DNA of 64,000 nucleotides, taken from positions 1-64,000 of the forward strand of contig JADKCY010000007.1 in NCBI GenBank assembly GCA_016718605.1, written 5' to 3'. How positions within the stretch are numbered: position 1 is the stretch's first letter; the number at the start of each line of letters is the position of its first letter. Shown here one piece after another: positions 9,733-19,090 of the stretch. Source of the DNA: Lysobacterales bacterium (GTDB taxonomy: Bacteria; Pseudomonadota; Gammaproteobacteria; Xanthomonadales; Xanthomonadaceae). The notes below the pieces were generated by a model that saw only the letters and a program-made list of their open reading frames with translations, did no database searches and was not told the DNA's origin. Made by a program: the position numbers and the translations under genes.

Positions 9733-10035
9733 TCAGATGATGGCTTGCAGGCCCTTGTTTGCGATGACGTTGAGCAGCTTTAGGGCCGGACCGGCAGGGC
9801 GAGTCTCGCCCTGCTCCCATTTGCGCACCGTCGAGGCTGTGGTGTGCAGGTGCAGCGCAAACACCGGCTGGCTGAGTTTCAAGGCTTCTCGCAGGCGTTT
9901 GATGTCGGCAGCACCGAACTCTCTCACCGGTGGCGGGCAGATCGCGTCGAGCTCACGCATCGTCACTTTGCTGACTGCGCCCACTTCGTGGAGCGCGGCC
10001 AGGTCGGCACGTAGCGATTCAATGATCTTGCTCAC
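9733..10035 (-). CDS. XRE antitoxin (NadS-like) with the toxin gene lost
   Basis: 100 residues from a GTG start (MSKIIESLRADLAALHEVG). The HTH lies at about residues 47-85: LREALKLSQPVFALHLHTTASTVRKWEQGETRP. In this family the antitoxin is the second gene after a RelE-type toxin. Upstream (10036-10090) only about 20 codons of a toxin-like C-terminus remain (LQAGVLLEVHCEQDH), overlapping the GTG start in another frame. The 5' part of this gene is nearly repeated at 50581-50739. Confidence 0.72.
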   Translation of the reverse strand: MSKIIESLRADLAALHEVGAVSKVTMRELDAICPPPVREFGAADIKRLREALKLSQPVFALHLHTTASTVRKWEQGETRPAGPALKLLNVIANKGLQAII

Positions 10036-10153
10036 AATGCACCTCCAATAACACGCCAGCCTGCAGTACCTTCCACATTCCCAGTCTCACCTGGTGAGAC
10101 GCGAGAGTCGGAGGATTCGCCTTCCATTCCTCATTGTCGACATGGAGGCTGTT

Positions 10154-10927
10154 ATGAAAAAGGTTGGTTTTGGCGTTGCGACAATCCTGTTGCTCTTTGG
10201 ATGCGCGTCCGTCCCCACACCCGTATCCCTACAGGTCGGTGACGGTCAAGAATTGAGCTACTCCCATGGCACCGGATGTGTGGAGAGCGGTGCCGACATG
10301 AACGATGGTTTCATTTTGACGTCGTTATGTGCCCAGTCGAAGAGTGTCGGACGGTCCGTGCTCATCGTCCGCGTTGCCAATCGGACGAGCCAACCGATCA
10401 CGATCGAAGAGGGCGCAGTGAGTGCCATGTCAGCGACCGGCCCGCTGGAGGTGCTGGCATATACGGCGCTAATGAAGGAAGAAAAGACCCGTCAGGCATG
10501 GGCGGCCGTAGCCACTGGGCTTGCCGCTGCCGGCAACAGCATGGCGGCCTCAAATGCAGGCTACTCCAGTTACCAAGGCACCGCCCACACTTCGGCCAGC
10601 GTCTATGGTTCGGGTGGCTATGGCGGAGCGAGCGCGACCACTCGGTATTCCGGAACTTCCTACAACGGTGCTGCCGCGACGGCGGCGCAGCAAGTCGCGA
10701 ACGCCGAGAATGCCCGTCTTCTTGAACAACTCGAGGCAAGCAGCGCGATGGGCGAGCAGGTGATAGAAGGCGCGTTGCGGACGCACACCATAGAGCCGGG
10801 CGACTTCCACGCTGCATACGTCGAAGTTGAGTTGCCCCGTCTGCACAGTGGCGTAGCCCAGCATTTGGATGTGGTCTTGCGATTGCAGGGTATGGAAACC
10901 CACTTCCAAATGAGCGTCGGACCTTAA
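10154..10927 (+). CDS. putative outer-membrane or periplasmic lipoprotein
   Basis: 257 residues from ATG 10154 (MKKVGFGVATILLLFGC), chosen for the GGAGG 8 bases upstream; an in-frame extension to 10094 would bury the signal peptide. Lipobox LLFGC gives Cys17 as the lipidated residue. The middle (about residues 115-185) is rich in Ser, Gly, Tyr and Ala (SVYGSGGYGGASA) and looks disordered. The flanks resemble a beta-sandwich. No family recognised; a stress or surface role is possible but not shown. Confidence 0.68.
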   Translation: MKKVGFGVATILLLFGCASVPTPVSLQVGDGQELSYSHGTGCVESGADMNDGFILTSLCAQSKSVGRSVLIVRVANRTSQPITIEEGAVSAMSATGPLEVLAYTALMKEEKTRQAWAAVATGLAAAGNSMAASNAGYSSYQGTAHTSASVYGSGGYGGASATTRYSGTSYNGAAATAAQQVANAENARLLEQLEASSAMGEQVIEGALRTHTIEPGDFHAAYVEVELPRLHSGVAQHLDVVLRLQGMETHFQMSVGP

Positions 10928-10982
10928 CTCAGAGAGCGTCCGCTTTCACCGCCGTCCGTGGTTTCGGAGTAGAACCCCTGCA

Positions 10983-11564
10983 ATGCCGACGCCAAACCCT
11001 GAGGCCTTACCCATGAACCGTGATGCCCGATGGCGCGAGTTGATCGACTTCATTCTGATGATGGCAAGGCGCGATGATGTCTGTTCTGTGTCTTGCCAAT
11101 TTAGTGATCTGCGCCTCTGGGAAGGACTGCTTGGCGAGCAGATCAAGCGCTCCCAGCAAACCGGGCTGCCTTTGCAAGAGGCCTACTTCCTGTCTGGACC
11201 AGACGGTGGCATGCACGGGATTGCCAAGAATCACGCAGGTCTCGAAGACAGGCCAGAGGATCAGTGGTACGACGGCACCACCTTGGAAGAAACGATGGGC
11301 GGCGAGATTCATATCCCGTGCGAGGGCGTCTGCGGTGCGGATCTGTTCGTCTATCCCGACTGGCGCGTGATCTATCCCGAAGCGTGGGAAGTCGAAGGCG
11401 CGATGCTGCACTCTGCGACGGCACGTCGACCCTGCAATCACTTGTTGATTGAAAAGAAGCTCAAGGAGCCCCGTTGCGCCACCCGTTACGGACCCATCGC
11501 TGGGACCTGGTGGCTCTACAGCAGCAAAGGGCCGCGCGTTGAGTGCAATCCCCATCGATTCTGA
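10983..11564 (+). CDS. hypothetical protein
   Basis: 193 residues; the alternative start at 11013 (MNRDARWREL) has a better Shine-Dalgarno (GAGG). Contains VLI-poor, Trp- and Cys-containing sequence with WEGLLGEQIKRSQQTGLPLQEAYFL and a Cys near CEGVCGADLF. No domain recognised. It stands alone between a lipoprotein and the nuclease-like gene at 11652. Confidence 0.5.
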   Translation: MPTPNPEALPMNRDARWRELIDFILMMARRDDVCSVSCQFSDLRLWEGLLGEQIKRSQQTGLPLQEAYFLSGPDGGMHGIAKNHAGLEDRPEDQWYDGTTLEETMGGEIHIPCEGVCGADLFVYPDWRVIYPEAWEVEGAMLHSATARRPCNHLLIEKKLKEPRCATRYGPIAGTWWLYSSKGPRVECNPHRF

Positions 11565-11651
11565 GTTCGCCACATGGGGGGCTATCCCGTATTTTCGTAG
11601 CGATCCTCACGCTGCACCATCCATAGCACCCACCCGCAACAGGACATCCGC

Positions 11652-12611
11652 TTGAACGACTCCGCCACGAACCTCCGCAGCCTGCTGCCGCTCGAGCCGA
11701 GCGAAAGCTCGTCCGACGTCCTCACCTACGCCGACTACTGCCGCGAGGAGCGCAACTTTGCGGCGATCCTGTATGCGCGGCTGCTGCAGTCTGAAGGACT
11801 GCAGGCCTTTCTTGCTCGGGTCAAAGGCATCGGCACGATCGAGCATCCCGAGCAGGCGGAGGTGTTTTTCGAGTACGCCCACGCCCGCGATCTCTGGCAC
11901 CGCTTCGGCAGACAGTTCGACGGCAAGGGCGCGGCCGGCAAGGCTCAGCGCGAGGAGGGCTTCCGGCGGGCAATCCTTGCCCTGATCGATGCGCCGCCAG
12001 GTCTGCACGAGATCACCAAGACCATCTCGGAGTTCAACCACTTTTTCATGGGGCGTGGGTCCAAGCGCGAGATTCAGATGCCCAACCAGTGGGACCAGTG
12101 TCGCTTCGGAACCTGGCTCGAAATCGCTCTCGACCAAGGCTGGTACACGCAGCGGGACGAGGCTTTGAGCTTCGCAAAGCGCATCTGTTGCCTGAAGTGG
12201 GCCTTCAACGCCAAGGCCGACATCGTGATCCATCTTCCCGACCAGCGTGCCGTCTGCGTGGAGATCAAGGTCACCTCCGGGGAGTCCAACTACAAGGCGG
12301 ACTACGTCAACGACGGCATTCCTGCGGTGTTTCCGATGACACAGACGAGACTACAGCGGTACGTGCTGGAATCGCTGCTCGGCTACCGGACCCATTTCGT
12401 CTTCCTAACGCCCGGAGGAGCCGACGCCGGCGTGGCGCCGGAGGCGCAGACAGGAGCCGAAAACGAGTGCGCCAACCTGCAGACACTCGACTGGGCAGAA
12501 GTCTTGCAAGACCTGCACGCAGGCACCTCCAAACCCGCGGAGCTCTCGTTCGTGCGCCGAATGCTCGACTCAAGCGCCCTGCAGCCCAAGAAGCGTCCTA
12601 GCAAGGCATGA
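11652..12611 (+). CDS. PD-(D/E)XK-like nuclease-fold protein, first of a coupled pair
   Basis: 319 residues from a TTG start with AGGA 8 bases upstream. The central KADIVIHLP...AVCVEIKVTSGESNY (residues about 190-215) fits the D...ExK active-site pattern of PD-(D/E)XK nucleases. The Trp-rich segment before it (FGTWLEIALDQGWY) is unassigned. The last codons overlap the DUF2779 gene start (ATGA-type overlap at 12608-12611), so the products probably work together. The nuclease call is a motif reading only. Confidence 0.6.
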   Translation: MNDSATNLRSLLPLEPSESSSDVLTYADYCREERNFAAILYARLLQSEGLQAFLARVKGIGTIEHPEQAEVFFEYAHARDLWHRFGRQFDGKGAAGKAQREEGFRRAILALIDAPPGLHEITKTISEFNHFFMGRGSKREIQMPNQWDQCRFGTWLEIALDQGWYTQRDEALSFAKRICCLKWAFNAKADIVIHLPDQRAVCVEIKVTSGESNYKADYVNDGIPAVFPMTQTRLQRYVLESLLGYRTHFVFLTPGGADAGVAPEAQTGAENECANLQTLDWAEVLQDLHAGTSKPAELSFVRRMLDSSALQPKKRPSKA

Positions 12612-14074
12612 CCCGCTATCAGCCCCACCTCTCCAAGACGCGCATCCAGAACGGTCGTCAGTGCCACAAGCGGCTCTGGCTTGACGTGCACCAGCGTGCG
12701 CTTGCGGAGTGGGGCGAGGCTTCCCAGCTTCGGCTGGCGCAGGGCACGGCCTTCGGTGAGTTGGCGCAGGCGCTGCTGGGCGGCGGGCATCTGGTCGAGG
12801 CGGACCACACACAGTCCCGCGAGGCGCAGGCAGAGACCCAGCGCCTTCTGGCGCGCCCGCGGGCGCGGGCACCGCAGATTTTCGAAGCCGCGTTCGAGCA
12901 CGAACGCGTGCGTGTAAGGGTCGATGTGCTGCGCCGCGAGCCTCGCAGCGACACCCTGATCGAAGTGAAGTCGACCACGGGCGCCAAGGCCGAACACATC
13001 TGGGACGCCGCCATCCAGACCTGGGTCCTACGCGGTGCCGGCCGGCCGGTGAAGCGCGTGCAGATCGGCCACTTGAACAAGGATTTCGTGTACCAGCGGG
13101 AGGGCGACTACGAAGGCCTGCTGGCGCTGACCGACATCACCGACCAAGTGGATGCCCTGCAGCCGGGAATTCCCACGCTAGTGCGTCAGCTCAAGAAGGT
13201 CGTGCAGGGCCCGAAGCCGGAAATCACGACCGGCGCGCACTGCAGCAGCCCTTACGACTGCCCCTTCATCGGCCACTGCCAGTCGATGGAGCCGCCGCAA
13301 CCCGAGTTCCCCGTCACCCTGCTGCCCCATGGTGGCAAGTCCGTCGAGGCGCTGCTGGCCGAAGGCTATCGCGACCTCAGGGAGGTGCCGGAGGATCGCT
13401 TCGACAACCCGCGCCACCAGCGCATCGCCGAAGCGACCCGCACGGGTAAAGCCTTCGTGGACCCGGCCCTGCGCAAGGCCATCAAGGCCTTGCCTTGGCC
13501 GCGCTACTTCCTCGACTTCGAAGCCATCAGCTTCCCGGTGCCTCGCTGGCTTGGCACACGACCCTTCCAGCAGATCGCCTTCCAGTTCTCATGCCACGTA
13601 CAGACCAGCGCCCGCGCCAAGCCTAGGCACCACGGCCACCTCGACACCGAGGACAGCCACCCCGAAGCGCGCGTCGCGAAGCGCCTTGTGGAGTGCATCG
13701 GCGATACCGGCCCCATCCTGGTCTGGAACCGCGGCTTCGAAGCTCAGATCCTGCGGCAGATGGCGGATGTGCAGCCGAAGCTGCGCAAGCGGCTGTTGGG
13801 GATGGTAGATCGGCTTGTGGACTTGCTGCCGCTCTACCGTGAGCACTACTACCATCCGGACCAGCGCGGGTCTTGGTCGTTGAAGGCTGTGCTGCCGACT
13901 GTTGTCCCCGGGCTCGCTTACGATGGGTTGGAAGTCGCGAATGGATTGGATGCTCAAATGTCATACATAGCGCTCTTGAACGAGAGCTTGGGTCGCCCTG
14001 ACGAAGAACGATTGCGCGCTGCGCTGACACACTACTGCGCGACAGATACAGTTGCGCTGTTGGCCTTGTCGTAG
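12608..14074 (+). CDS. DUF2779 protein: Cas4-like nuclease domain plus DnaQ/RNase H-like domain
   Basis: 488 residues. The N-terminal half resembles a Cas4/PD-(D/E)XK Fe-S nuclease: CHKRLWL near residue 18, DTLIEVKSTTG near 117 (ExK), and a cysteine cluster HCSSPYDCPFIGHC near 213-226 that with Cys18 could bind an iron-sulfur cluster. The C-terminal half begins YFLDFEAISFPVP (about 298), a DEDD-type exonuclease motif I, with later ILVWNRGFEAQIL and ALTHYCATDTVALL. This two-domain layout is DUF2779. Such proteins are widespread and uncharacterised; DNA or RNA processing is likely. Translationally coupled to the upstream nuclease-like gene. Confidence 0.8.
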   Translation: MTRYQPHLSKTRIQNGRQCHKRLWLDVHQRALAEWGEASQLRLAQGTAFGELAQALLGGGHLVEADHTQSREAQAETQRLLARPRARAPQIFEAAFEHERVRVRVDVLRREPRSDTLIEVKSTTGAKAEHIWDAAIQTWVLRGAGRPVKRVQIGHLNKDFVYQREGDYEGLLALTDITDQVDALQPGIPTLVRQLKKVVQGPKPEITTGAHCSSPYDCPFIGHCQSMEPPQPEFPVTLLPHGGKSVEALLAEGYRDLREVPEDRFDNPRHQRIAEATRTGKAFVDPALRKAIKALPWPRYFLDFEAISFPVPRWLGTRPFQQIAFQFSCHVQTSARAKPRHHGHLDTEDSHPEARVAKRLVECIGDTGPILVWNRGFEAQILRQMADVQPKLRKRLLGMVDRLVDLLPLYREHYYHPDQRGSWSLKAVLPTVVPGLAYDGLEVANGLDAQMSYIALLNESLGRPDEERLRAALTHYCATDTVALLALS

Positions 14075-14134
14075 GTTGGACAATGGCCCAGACGAAGAAG
14101 TGTTTTTATCAATAAGAACTGGAGTCAGTAAGTC

Positions 14135-14815
14135 ATGCCACGAGGCGATTCGCGGCAAGCGATAGTTGATTCGGCCATGCAGGGCATCTACAAGGCCGCG
14201 GAGGAGTGGGAGAAGATGAGTGGGCTGTGGCTTGAGGCTGCGCCAGAGTATTTTGCGACCACGCGTATCGCGCAGGGTCTGGCTGGCCAGCTGAAGTCCG
14301 CCTACATCTGTCTTGAATGGAACATTAGGGAGACTCTTGAAGACGCGCGTCAGAAGCCGAAGCGTGGACGGCCTCCCGTGGCTATGAACGGGGGTAAACG
14401 ATTTGATGTGGTTGTGTACTACGGGCAGACCGGTCGTCCGCGTGCGGCCATTGAAGTCAAGCATCGGTTTGCGAGCTGTTCCGCGACGTTGTCGAAAGAT
14501 TTTCGTCGTCTGGCCATGGCCACAGCGGATGTTCAGGCGGGTTCAAGCCTCAGCCTGGGTTGCTTGGTCGTCTATCTTGAGCAGGGCCCTGTGAGCCGAA
14601 AGGACGCCACTCCGGCTGATAGAATCCGAAGGAAGCAGGAGTCTATTCGTCGATGGGCGGATGAAAGACTTGCTGACACTCCGGGTGTTGCGGAGAGCGT
14701 CAAGCTTCGCGTCCACTTCGGCGAAGTGGAGAGTGACACGGATGACGCATTTTCAGGCGCCTATGCTTGCGTCATCATCGCGCTTGAGAGCATCCGCAAG
14801 AGGAATGGTCCATAA
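14135..14815 (+). CDS. hypothetical protein with PD-(D/E)XK-like motif
   Basis: 226 residues. RFDVVVYYGQTGRPRAAIEVKHRF (residues about 90-113) presents D and ExK in the right order for a restriction-endonuclease fold; the preceding RPPVAMNGGK is basic. The rest is unassigned. It starts 60 bases after the DUF2779 gene and on the same strand, so the three nuclease-like genes 11652-14815 could be one unit. GC is lower than in its neighbours. Confidence 0.55.
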   Translation: MPRGDSRQAIVDSAMQGIYKAAEEWEKMSGLWLEAAPEYFATTRIAQGLAGQLKSAYICLEWNIRETLEDARQKPKRGRPPVAMNGGKRFDVVVYYGQTGRPRAAIEVKHRFASCSATLSKDFRRLAMATADVQAGSSLSLGCLVVYLEQGPVSRKDATPADRIRRKQESIRRWADERLADTPGVAESVKLRVHFGEVESDTDDAFSGAYACVIIALESIRKRNGP

Positions 14816-15159
14816 GCCCAGGCATGATCGCTTGGGGCGGGAGCTAGGGCTTGCTCTTGTCTCGCGCAAGTAGCATTCCGCACTCTCCAAGGCATTCGAT
14901 CCGAACCCTGAAGCCCAGCATCCCCCATCTAGATCGCTCACACCCAAAGAGGGGAGCATTGAACGCGTCGCTAGCCTCCCGCCAGCCGGACACCGCTTTC
15001 GCGGTTCTTTCGACTCATCGCACGCGGTATGCGGCGCAGAAATCTCGCAACTCGAATCTCAACGCGAAAAACGCCCCAAAGCTCAGAGTCGGTCGACCTG
15101 TCGACTACTGGACGCTGCCATCGTTATCTGATTTTGAGAAGCTGCTTTCAACCTTGTAG
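14816..15159. other. 344-base gap, no gene seen
   Basis: Intergenic region between the convergent 14135-14815 and 15160-15855 genes. The open frames here have no ribosome-binding site or recognisable sequence, and no repeat or strong hairpin was noticed. Confidence 0.5.
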
Positions 15160-15855
15160 TCACGGGAAATGTCTTCTGGCGCAGAGGTCTTCGAAGGTCC
15201 CCACGGTTCCGTGGTTGGGCACGTCCGAATTGCATCGCCACCCTCGCGCGCATTTCAACTGCACCTCTGGCCATGGCGGAATCCGCTGCAGACCGCGCAG
15301 GTCATGCCATGCCAGCACGTGGGTCTGTTCGCCCAGTGGGTCAGCATAGGCGAGTAGTTCGGCGCGCGGTCGGTGTTGCGGATCAAGCGCCAAGACCAAC
15401 CAGTCGGCCTCCAGGCTCGCGCGTGTCAGCCATCGCCACCCCGGTGCGAATAGCTCGGCACCCAGCAACGCCGCCAGGCTGGGATAGGTGGCATCTAATG
15501 GCAGCGCCGGCCGGCCGCAAGTCATACCCACGTCGTACCAATTCGGCAACGGCTGCATGACATCGTCATCGCCGCGCAATGCGTATTGCTCTGGCCGCAC
15601 GCGGTGCCAGAACAAGGTGTCCAGAAGTCCACTACCCCAACGCACCGTGACACGCAGGTCGCACCATGTCAGTCGTGGGTTGCGGCGCAACTCAATGAAC
15701 AAGGGCAACCGCCCTGCCCCCAGTCGTTCGCGGCTGCGAGTGGTCGGCTGATCAAACTGGGGCGCGAGATCCATCGGTGCTTGCCGCATGCACCAGTGGC
15801 GGAAGCACATCGGCAGGTCGATGGCGCGCGCCGCATCGGGCATTAGGTCGTGCAT
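15160..15855 (-). CDS. hypothetical partner of the AAA ATPase
   Basis: 231 residues, rich in Trp, Arg and Leu (WCDLRVTVRWGSGLLDTLFWH, WLTRASLEADWLVLALDPQ, WHDLRGL). No family recognised. It starts 3 bases after the AAA ATPase stop, so the two are co-transcribed and probably coupled; it is likely a partner or substrate-recognition subunit. An internal start at MCFRHWCM is possible. Confidence 0.65.
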   Translation of the reverse strand: MHDLMPDAARAIDLPMCFRHWCMRQAPMDLAPQFDQPTTRSRERLGAGRLPLFIELRRNPRLTWCDLRVTVRWGSGLLDTLFWHRVRPEQYALRGDDDVMQPLPNWYDVGMTCGRPALPLDATYPSLAALLGAELFAPGWRWLTRASLEADWLVLALDPQHRPRAELLAYADPLGEQTHVLAWHDLRGLQRIPPWPEVQLKCARGWRCNSDVPNHGTVGTFEDLCARRHFP

Positions 15856-15858
15856 GGC

Positions 15859-17985
15859 TCACGCGTCCAGACGAGACCTAGGCGCAGCGAATCCCACAAC
15901 GCGTTGATTGCCCTGCTTGATCTGCCACTCCTGTTGCAGATCGCGCAGCGCATCGGCTTTAGCGTTTGGCCCACGGTGATCGACGTACTGCCGCGCAACG
16001 AGATGGAAGTCGCCGGGGGTGAGGCCGTCGAGCCCACGCAGGCGCTGACAATCGGCTTCGTCGACCGCCCATTGCTGCTGCGCGCAGAGTTGCCGCCATA
16101 GCGCGATGCGTTGCTCGGGTGTTGGTGCGCGGAGCTGCAGTTTGAAGTCGAGTCGGCGCAGCACGGCGCGGTCCAGCGCATCGAAGCGATTGGTGGTCAG
16201 CACGACCACGCCGGCGAAGTGATCGAGTGCGTTCAACAGTTCGTTGACTTGACTGACCTGCCACTGCCGATCCGCATCCTCGCGGCGCATCAGCAGGCTG
16301 TCGACCTCGTCCAGCATCAGCACATTGCCCTCGCGGCTGGCGCGCGTAAAGGCGTCGACGATGTTGCGCTCGGTGTCGCCGATCCACTTCGACAACAGGT
16401 CGGCGCTGGTGCAACTCTGCAACGGACGGTCCAGTGCCTTGGCCAGCGCCAGACCAAACGCCGTCTTGCCAGTGCCCGGCGGTCCGTACAGCACGATGCG
16501 CGCCGCGCCACGCTCCACGACGCGGGCGATGACCTCGTCAATGGGGCGATCCGCATTCAGAAAGCGCGTATCGAACTCGCCCAAGGACGAGCGCAAGAGG
16601 GCGCGCGGTGGCGGCAGGCCCAGCAGTTCCTGCAGCGCCGCATGTTGCTGACGAATCGCCTGCGCCGCGCTGACGCCTTTGGGCAGCGCGCCCAGCATGC
16701 GACCCAGCATCGCGACATGCCCGGCTTGCAGATGCGGGTTCTCGCTGAGCTCCTGACGCAGCGAGGCCGGGACGCGCTCGCTGCCGAGGTGATGCTCGAC
16801 GATGCGACGCCGCACCGAGGCCGGAGGCGAGTCCATCTGCAGAACCAGATCGAAGCGCCGCAGGATGGCCGGATGCACGTGGCCCATCTCATTGGCGACC
16901 CAGATCGTCGGCGTCGCCGCCGTCTCCAACATTTCGATGGTCCAGGCTTTGGAGGTTCCCGAGCGGCGCATCGGATCAAAGGCAGCGCTCTCAAACACCG
17001 CATCGGCTTCGTCGATCAACATCAGGCTGTGCGAGCGATCTTTCAGGGCGATCTGGGCGGCGCGACTGAGCTGAAGAATCTCGCGCGCACCGCGTGGATC
17101 GCCGTCGCTGTCTTCGACCACCACCTCGAACAACTCCGCCTCGACAGAAGCCGCCAGCACGCGCGCCAGTTCGGTCTTGCCCGCGCCGGGCGGGCCGTAG
17201 ATCAGCAGGTTCACGCCGGGACGCGACTGCGCCATGGCGGAGCGCAGATAGGCGGTCCAGATCGGCAGCACCTCGCTCAGGTGCGGATAGTCCGTCGCTG
17301 ACAAGCACGCGGCGGGTGTGGGACGGAACACACCGGACAACAAGTCGCGCAGGCTCGGCTGGGGCGACAGCAATTGCCGCCGTACCGTGGGCGACAGCGC
17401 AAACGCGCATTCCAAGGTCGGTTCTTCACCGTCATCCGACACCAGACAGCGCAGCGTCGCCAGAACACCTTTCTCGCCCACACACTGCCGGGTTGCCTCC
17501 AAGCCCACGCCTGCCCAGCCTGCCAGCGTCGACAGGACTCGACGCGAATCATCCAGACGCAGGCTGGACAAGGCCGCACAGAACTCGCTATCGGCATCGC
17601 GCAAGGCCAGCACGGCCAGCACGCGCGCCGCCGCCTTCGGCAAACCCAAACCTTCTGCCAGAACACGCGCGCCCGGCACCAGGCTCAACGGCTCGGGCGC
17701 TGGCGGCAACTTCTTCCATTTCGCCTGCACGCGCTTGAGCGCGCGCTGCAGCGCGGGCGAGTCCACTTCAAACGGAACCAGCGACGACGGGACGGGTTCA
17801 CCAAAGTAGGCCCACGCATCGTCGACGTCGATGCGGCGCACGTCGGCCGGCGGAAGACCTTCCAACAGCCCATGCAGCCAACGCCGCAGAAGCCCCTTGC
17901 GCGCGGCCAGAACGCGGGCCTCGCCCTCGTCGTCTTGCCATTCCACTACTGCGTTCTTGGGCACATCGGTCACTACAAATTCCAT
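15859..17985 (-). CDS. tandem AAA+ ATPase (two AAA modules)
   Basis: 708 residues from ATG 17985, chosen for GGAGG 8 bases upstream. Two AAA modules: first with Walker A GPPGAGKT at about 264-271 and Walker B LIDEADAVFE near 324, then ILRRFDLVLQMD; second with GPPGTGKT at about 501-508, LMLDEVDSLL and VLRRLDFKLQLRAP. The N-terminal 230 residues lack a clear family and probably bind a substrate. Such tandem ATPases remodel proteins. It is divergent from a WYL regulator 98 bases away and followed by the 231-aa protein. A cellular role is not established; a defence role is suggested by the island setting. Confidence 0.85.
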   Translation of the reverse strand: MEFVVTDVPKNAVVEWQDDEGEARVLAARKGLLRRWLHGLLEGLPPADVRRIDVDDAWAYFGEPVPSSLVPFEVDSPALQRALKRVQAKWKKLPPAPEPLSLVPGARVLAEGLGLPKAAARVLAVLALRDADSEFCAALSSLRLDDSRRVLSTLAGWAGVGLEATRQCVGEKGVLATLRCLVSDDGEEPTLECAFALSPTVRRQLLSPQPSLRDLLSGVFRPTPAACLSATDYPHLSEVLPIWTAYLRSAMAQSRPGVNLLIYGPPGAGKTELARVLAASVEAELFEVVVEDSDGDPRGAREILQLSRAAQIALKDRSHSLMLIDEADAVFESAAFDPMRRSGTSKAWTIEMLETAATPTIWVANEMGHVHPAILRRFDLVLQMDSPPASVRRRIVEHHLGSERVPASLRQELSENPHLQAGHVAMLGRMLGALPKGVSAAQAIRQQHAALQELLGLPPPRALLRSSLGEFDTRFLNADRPIDEVIARVVERGAARIVLYGPPGTGKTAFGLALAKALDRPLQSCTSADLLSKWIGDTERNIVDAFTRASREGNVLMLDEVDSLLMRREDADRQWQVSQVNELLNALDHFAGVVVLTTNRFDALDRAVLRRLDFKLQLRAPTPEQRIALWRQLCAQQQWAVDEADCQRLRGLDGLTPGDFHLVARQYVDHRGPNAKADALRDLQQEWQIKQGNQRVVGFAAPRSRLDA

Positions 17986-18027
17986 GGTCCGCCTCCGTGT
18001 TGGGGTGCGGCCAAGGTAAAGACCTGT

Positions 18028-18046
18028 CGCGTCAACTCTTGACGCG
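18028..18046. promoter_or_regulatory. inverted repeat in the AAA/WYL divergent promoter
   Basis: Perfect inverted repeat CGCGTCAA-CTC-TTGACGCG. It sits in the 98-base space between the AAA ATPase start (17985, minus) and the WYL regulator start (18084, plus). Each arm contains TTGAC, so it may overlap a -35 element on either strand. The best candidate operator for the WYL protein. Confidence 0.65.
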
Positions 18047-18083
18047 CGCAGATCGTATGCTGGGTCCACTCAGGAGCACGGTC

Positions 18084-19090
18084 ATGCCGAAAACACCCCC
18101 AACCCGCGCCAGCACGCCCGGCAAGGAGCTCGACACCTTCAAGCGTCGCTTGGCGATCCTGCAATGCCTCAAACGCGGCGTCGGTCGCAGCGTGCGCGAA
18201 CTGATGCAGCAACTGGCCATGCAGCAGATACAGGCCAGCGAGCGCAGCGTGCAGCGCGACCTGCTGATTCTGTCGGCACGGCATGGTTATCCCATCGAGA
18301 GCGATGGGCAGAACCCCGCGCGCTGGACCTGGCGTGCGCAGGCCGAAGACATCAGCCTGCCGGGCACCGATCCCGCCACCGCCTTGGCCCTGATCATGCT
18401 GCAGAAACACGCGAAGAACCTGTTGCCGCCCGACGCCCTGCAAGCGCTGGCGCCCAAGTTTGCCGCCGCCGAAAAAGCCCTGGGCCGCCACACCGACAAC
18501 GCCAAAACCCGCTGGGCCGACCGCATCGCCGTTATCCACCGCGCACTTCCACTGATTCCGCCACCTATTGCCCCGGCAGTGCGCGAAGCGGTCTTCACCG
18601 CACTCGCCACCAATACACAAGTCCACGTGCATTACCGCAAAGCCTACGAAGGCGAACTCAAACAATACCCACTGCACCCGCAAGCCTGGTCGTGCGCGAA
18701 GGCGTCATTTACCTGATCGCCACCGCCCGCGACTACACCGAACCGCGCCAATTCGCCCTGCACCGCATGCAAAAGGCCAAACTCCTCGACACCCCCGCCC
18801 GACGACTACCCGATTTCGACCTGGAAACGTATATCCGCGAAGGCGGCATGGCACTGGATGTCGGCGAAGAAATCAAACTCGAACTCGACCTTGCAGAAGG
18901 CGCGGGCTATCACTTGACTGAGCAAAAATTGAGCCCGGATCAGACCTGCGTCCGCATGCAGGCCAAGCAGGGCGAAGTGTTCTACCGCGTAACGGCCACG
19001 GTGCGGGAGTCGATGCAGCTGAAGTGGTGGTTGAACGCGCTTGGTGACGAAGTTCTGTGCCGCCGAGTAGATGGCCACGATGATGCCTGA
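18084..19090 (+). pseudogene. WYL-domain transcriptional regulator, one frameshift
   Basis: ATG 18084 with AGGAG upstream. The N-terminal winged HTH (KRRLAILQCLKRGVGRSVRELMQQL, SERSVQRDLLIL) is the DeoR-like domain of this family. The WYL core follows: VHVHYRKAYEGELKQYPLHPQ, then after a one-base loss near 18690 VVREGVIYLIATARDYTEPRQFALHRM. The C-terminal WCX-like part ends ALGDEVLCRRVDGHDDA. WYL proteins sense nucleic acid or nucleotide ligands and often control defence loci. The frameshift lies at a short A/G run (CCGCAAGCC); if real it removes the ligand domain. The stop overlaps the next gene. Confidence 0.82.

Noticed and set aside
14851..15159. 102-codon plus-strand frame in the gap after the nuclease-like genes
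   Set aside because: No Shine-Dalgarno, odd composition and no recognisable sequence; treated as non-coding.
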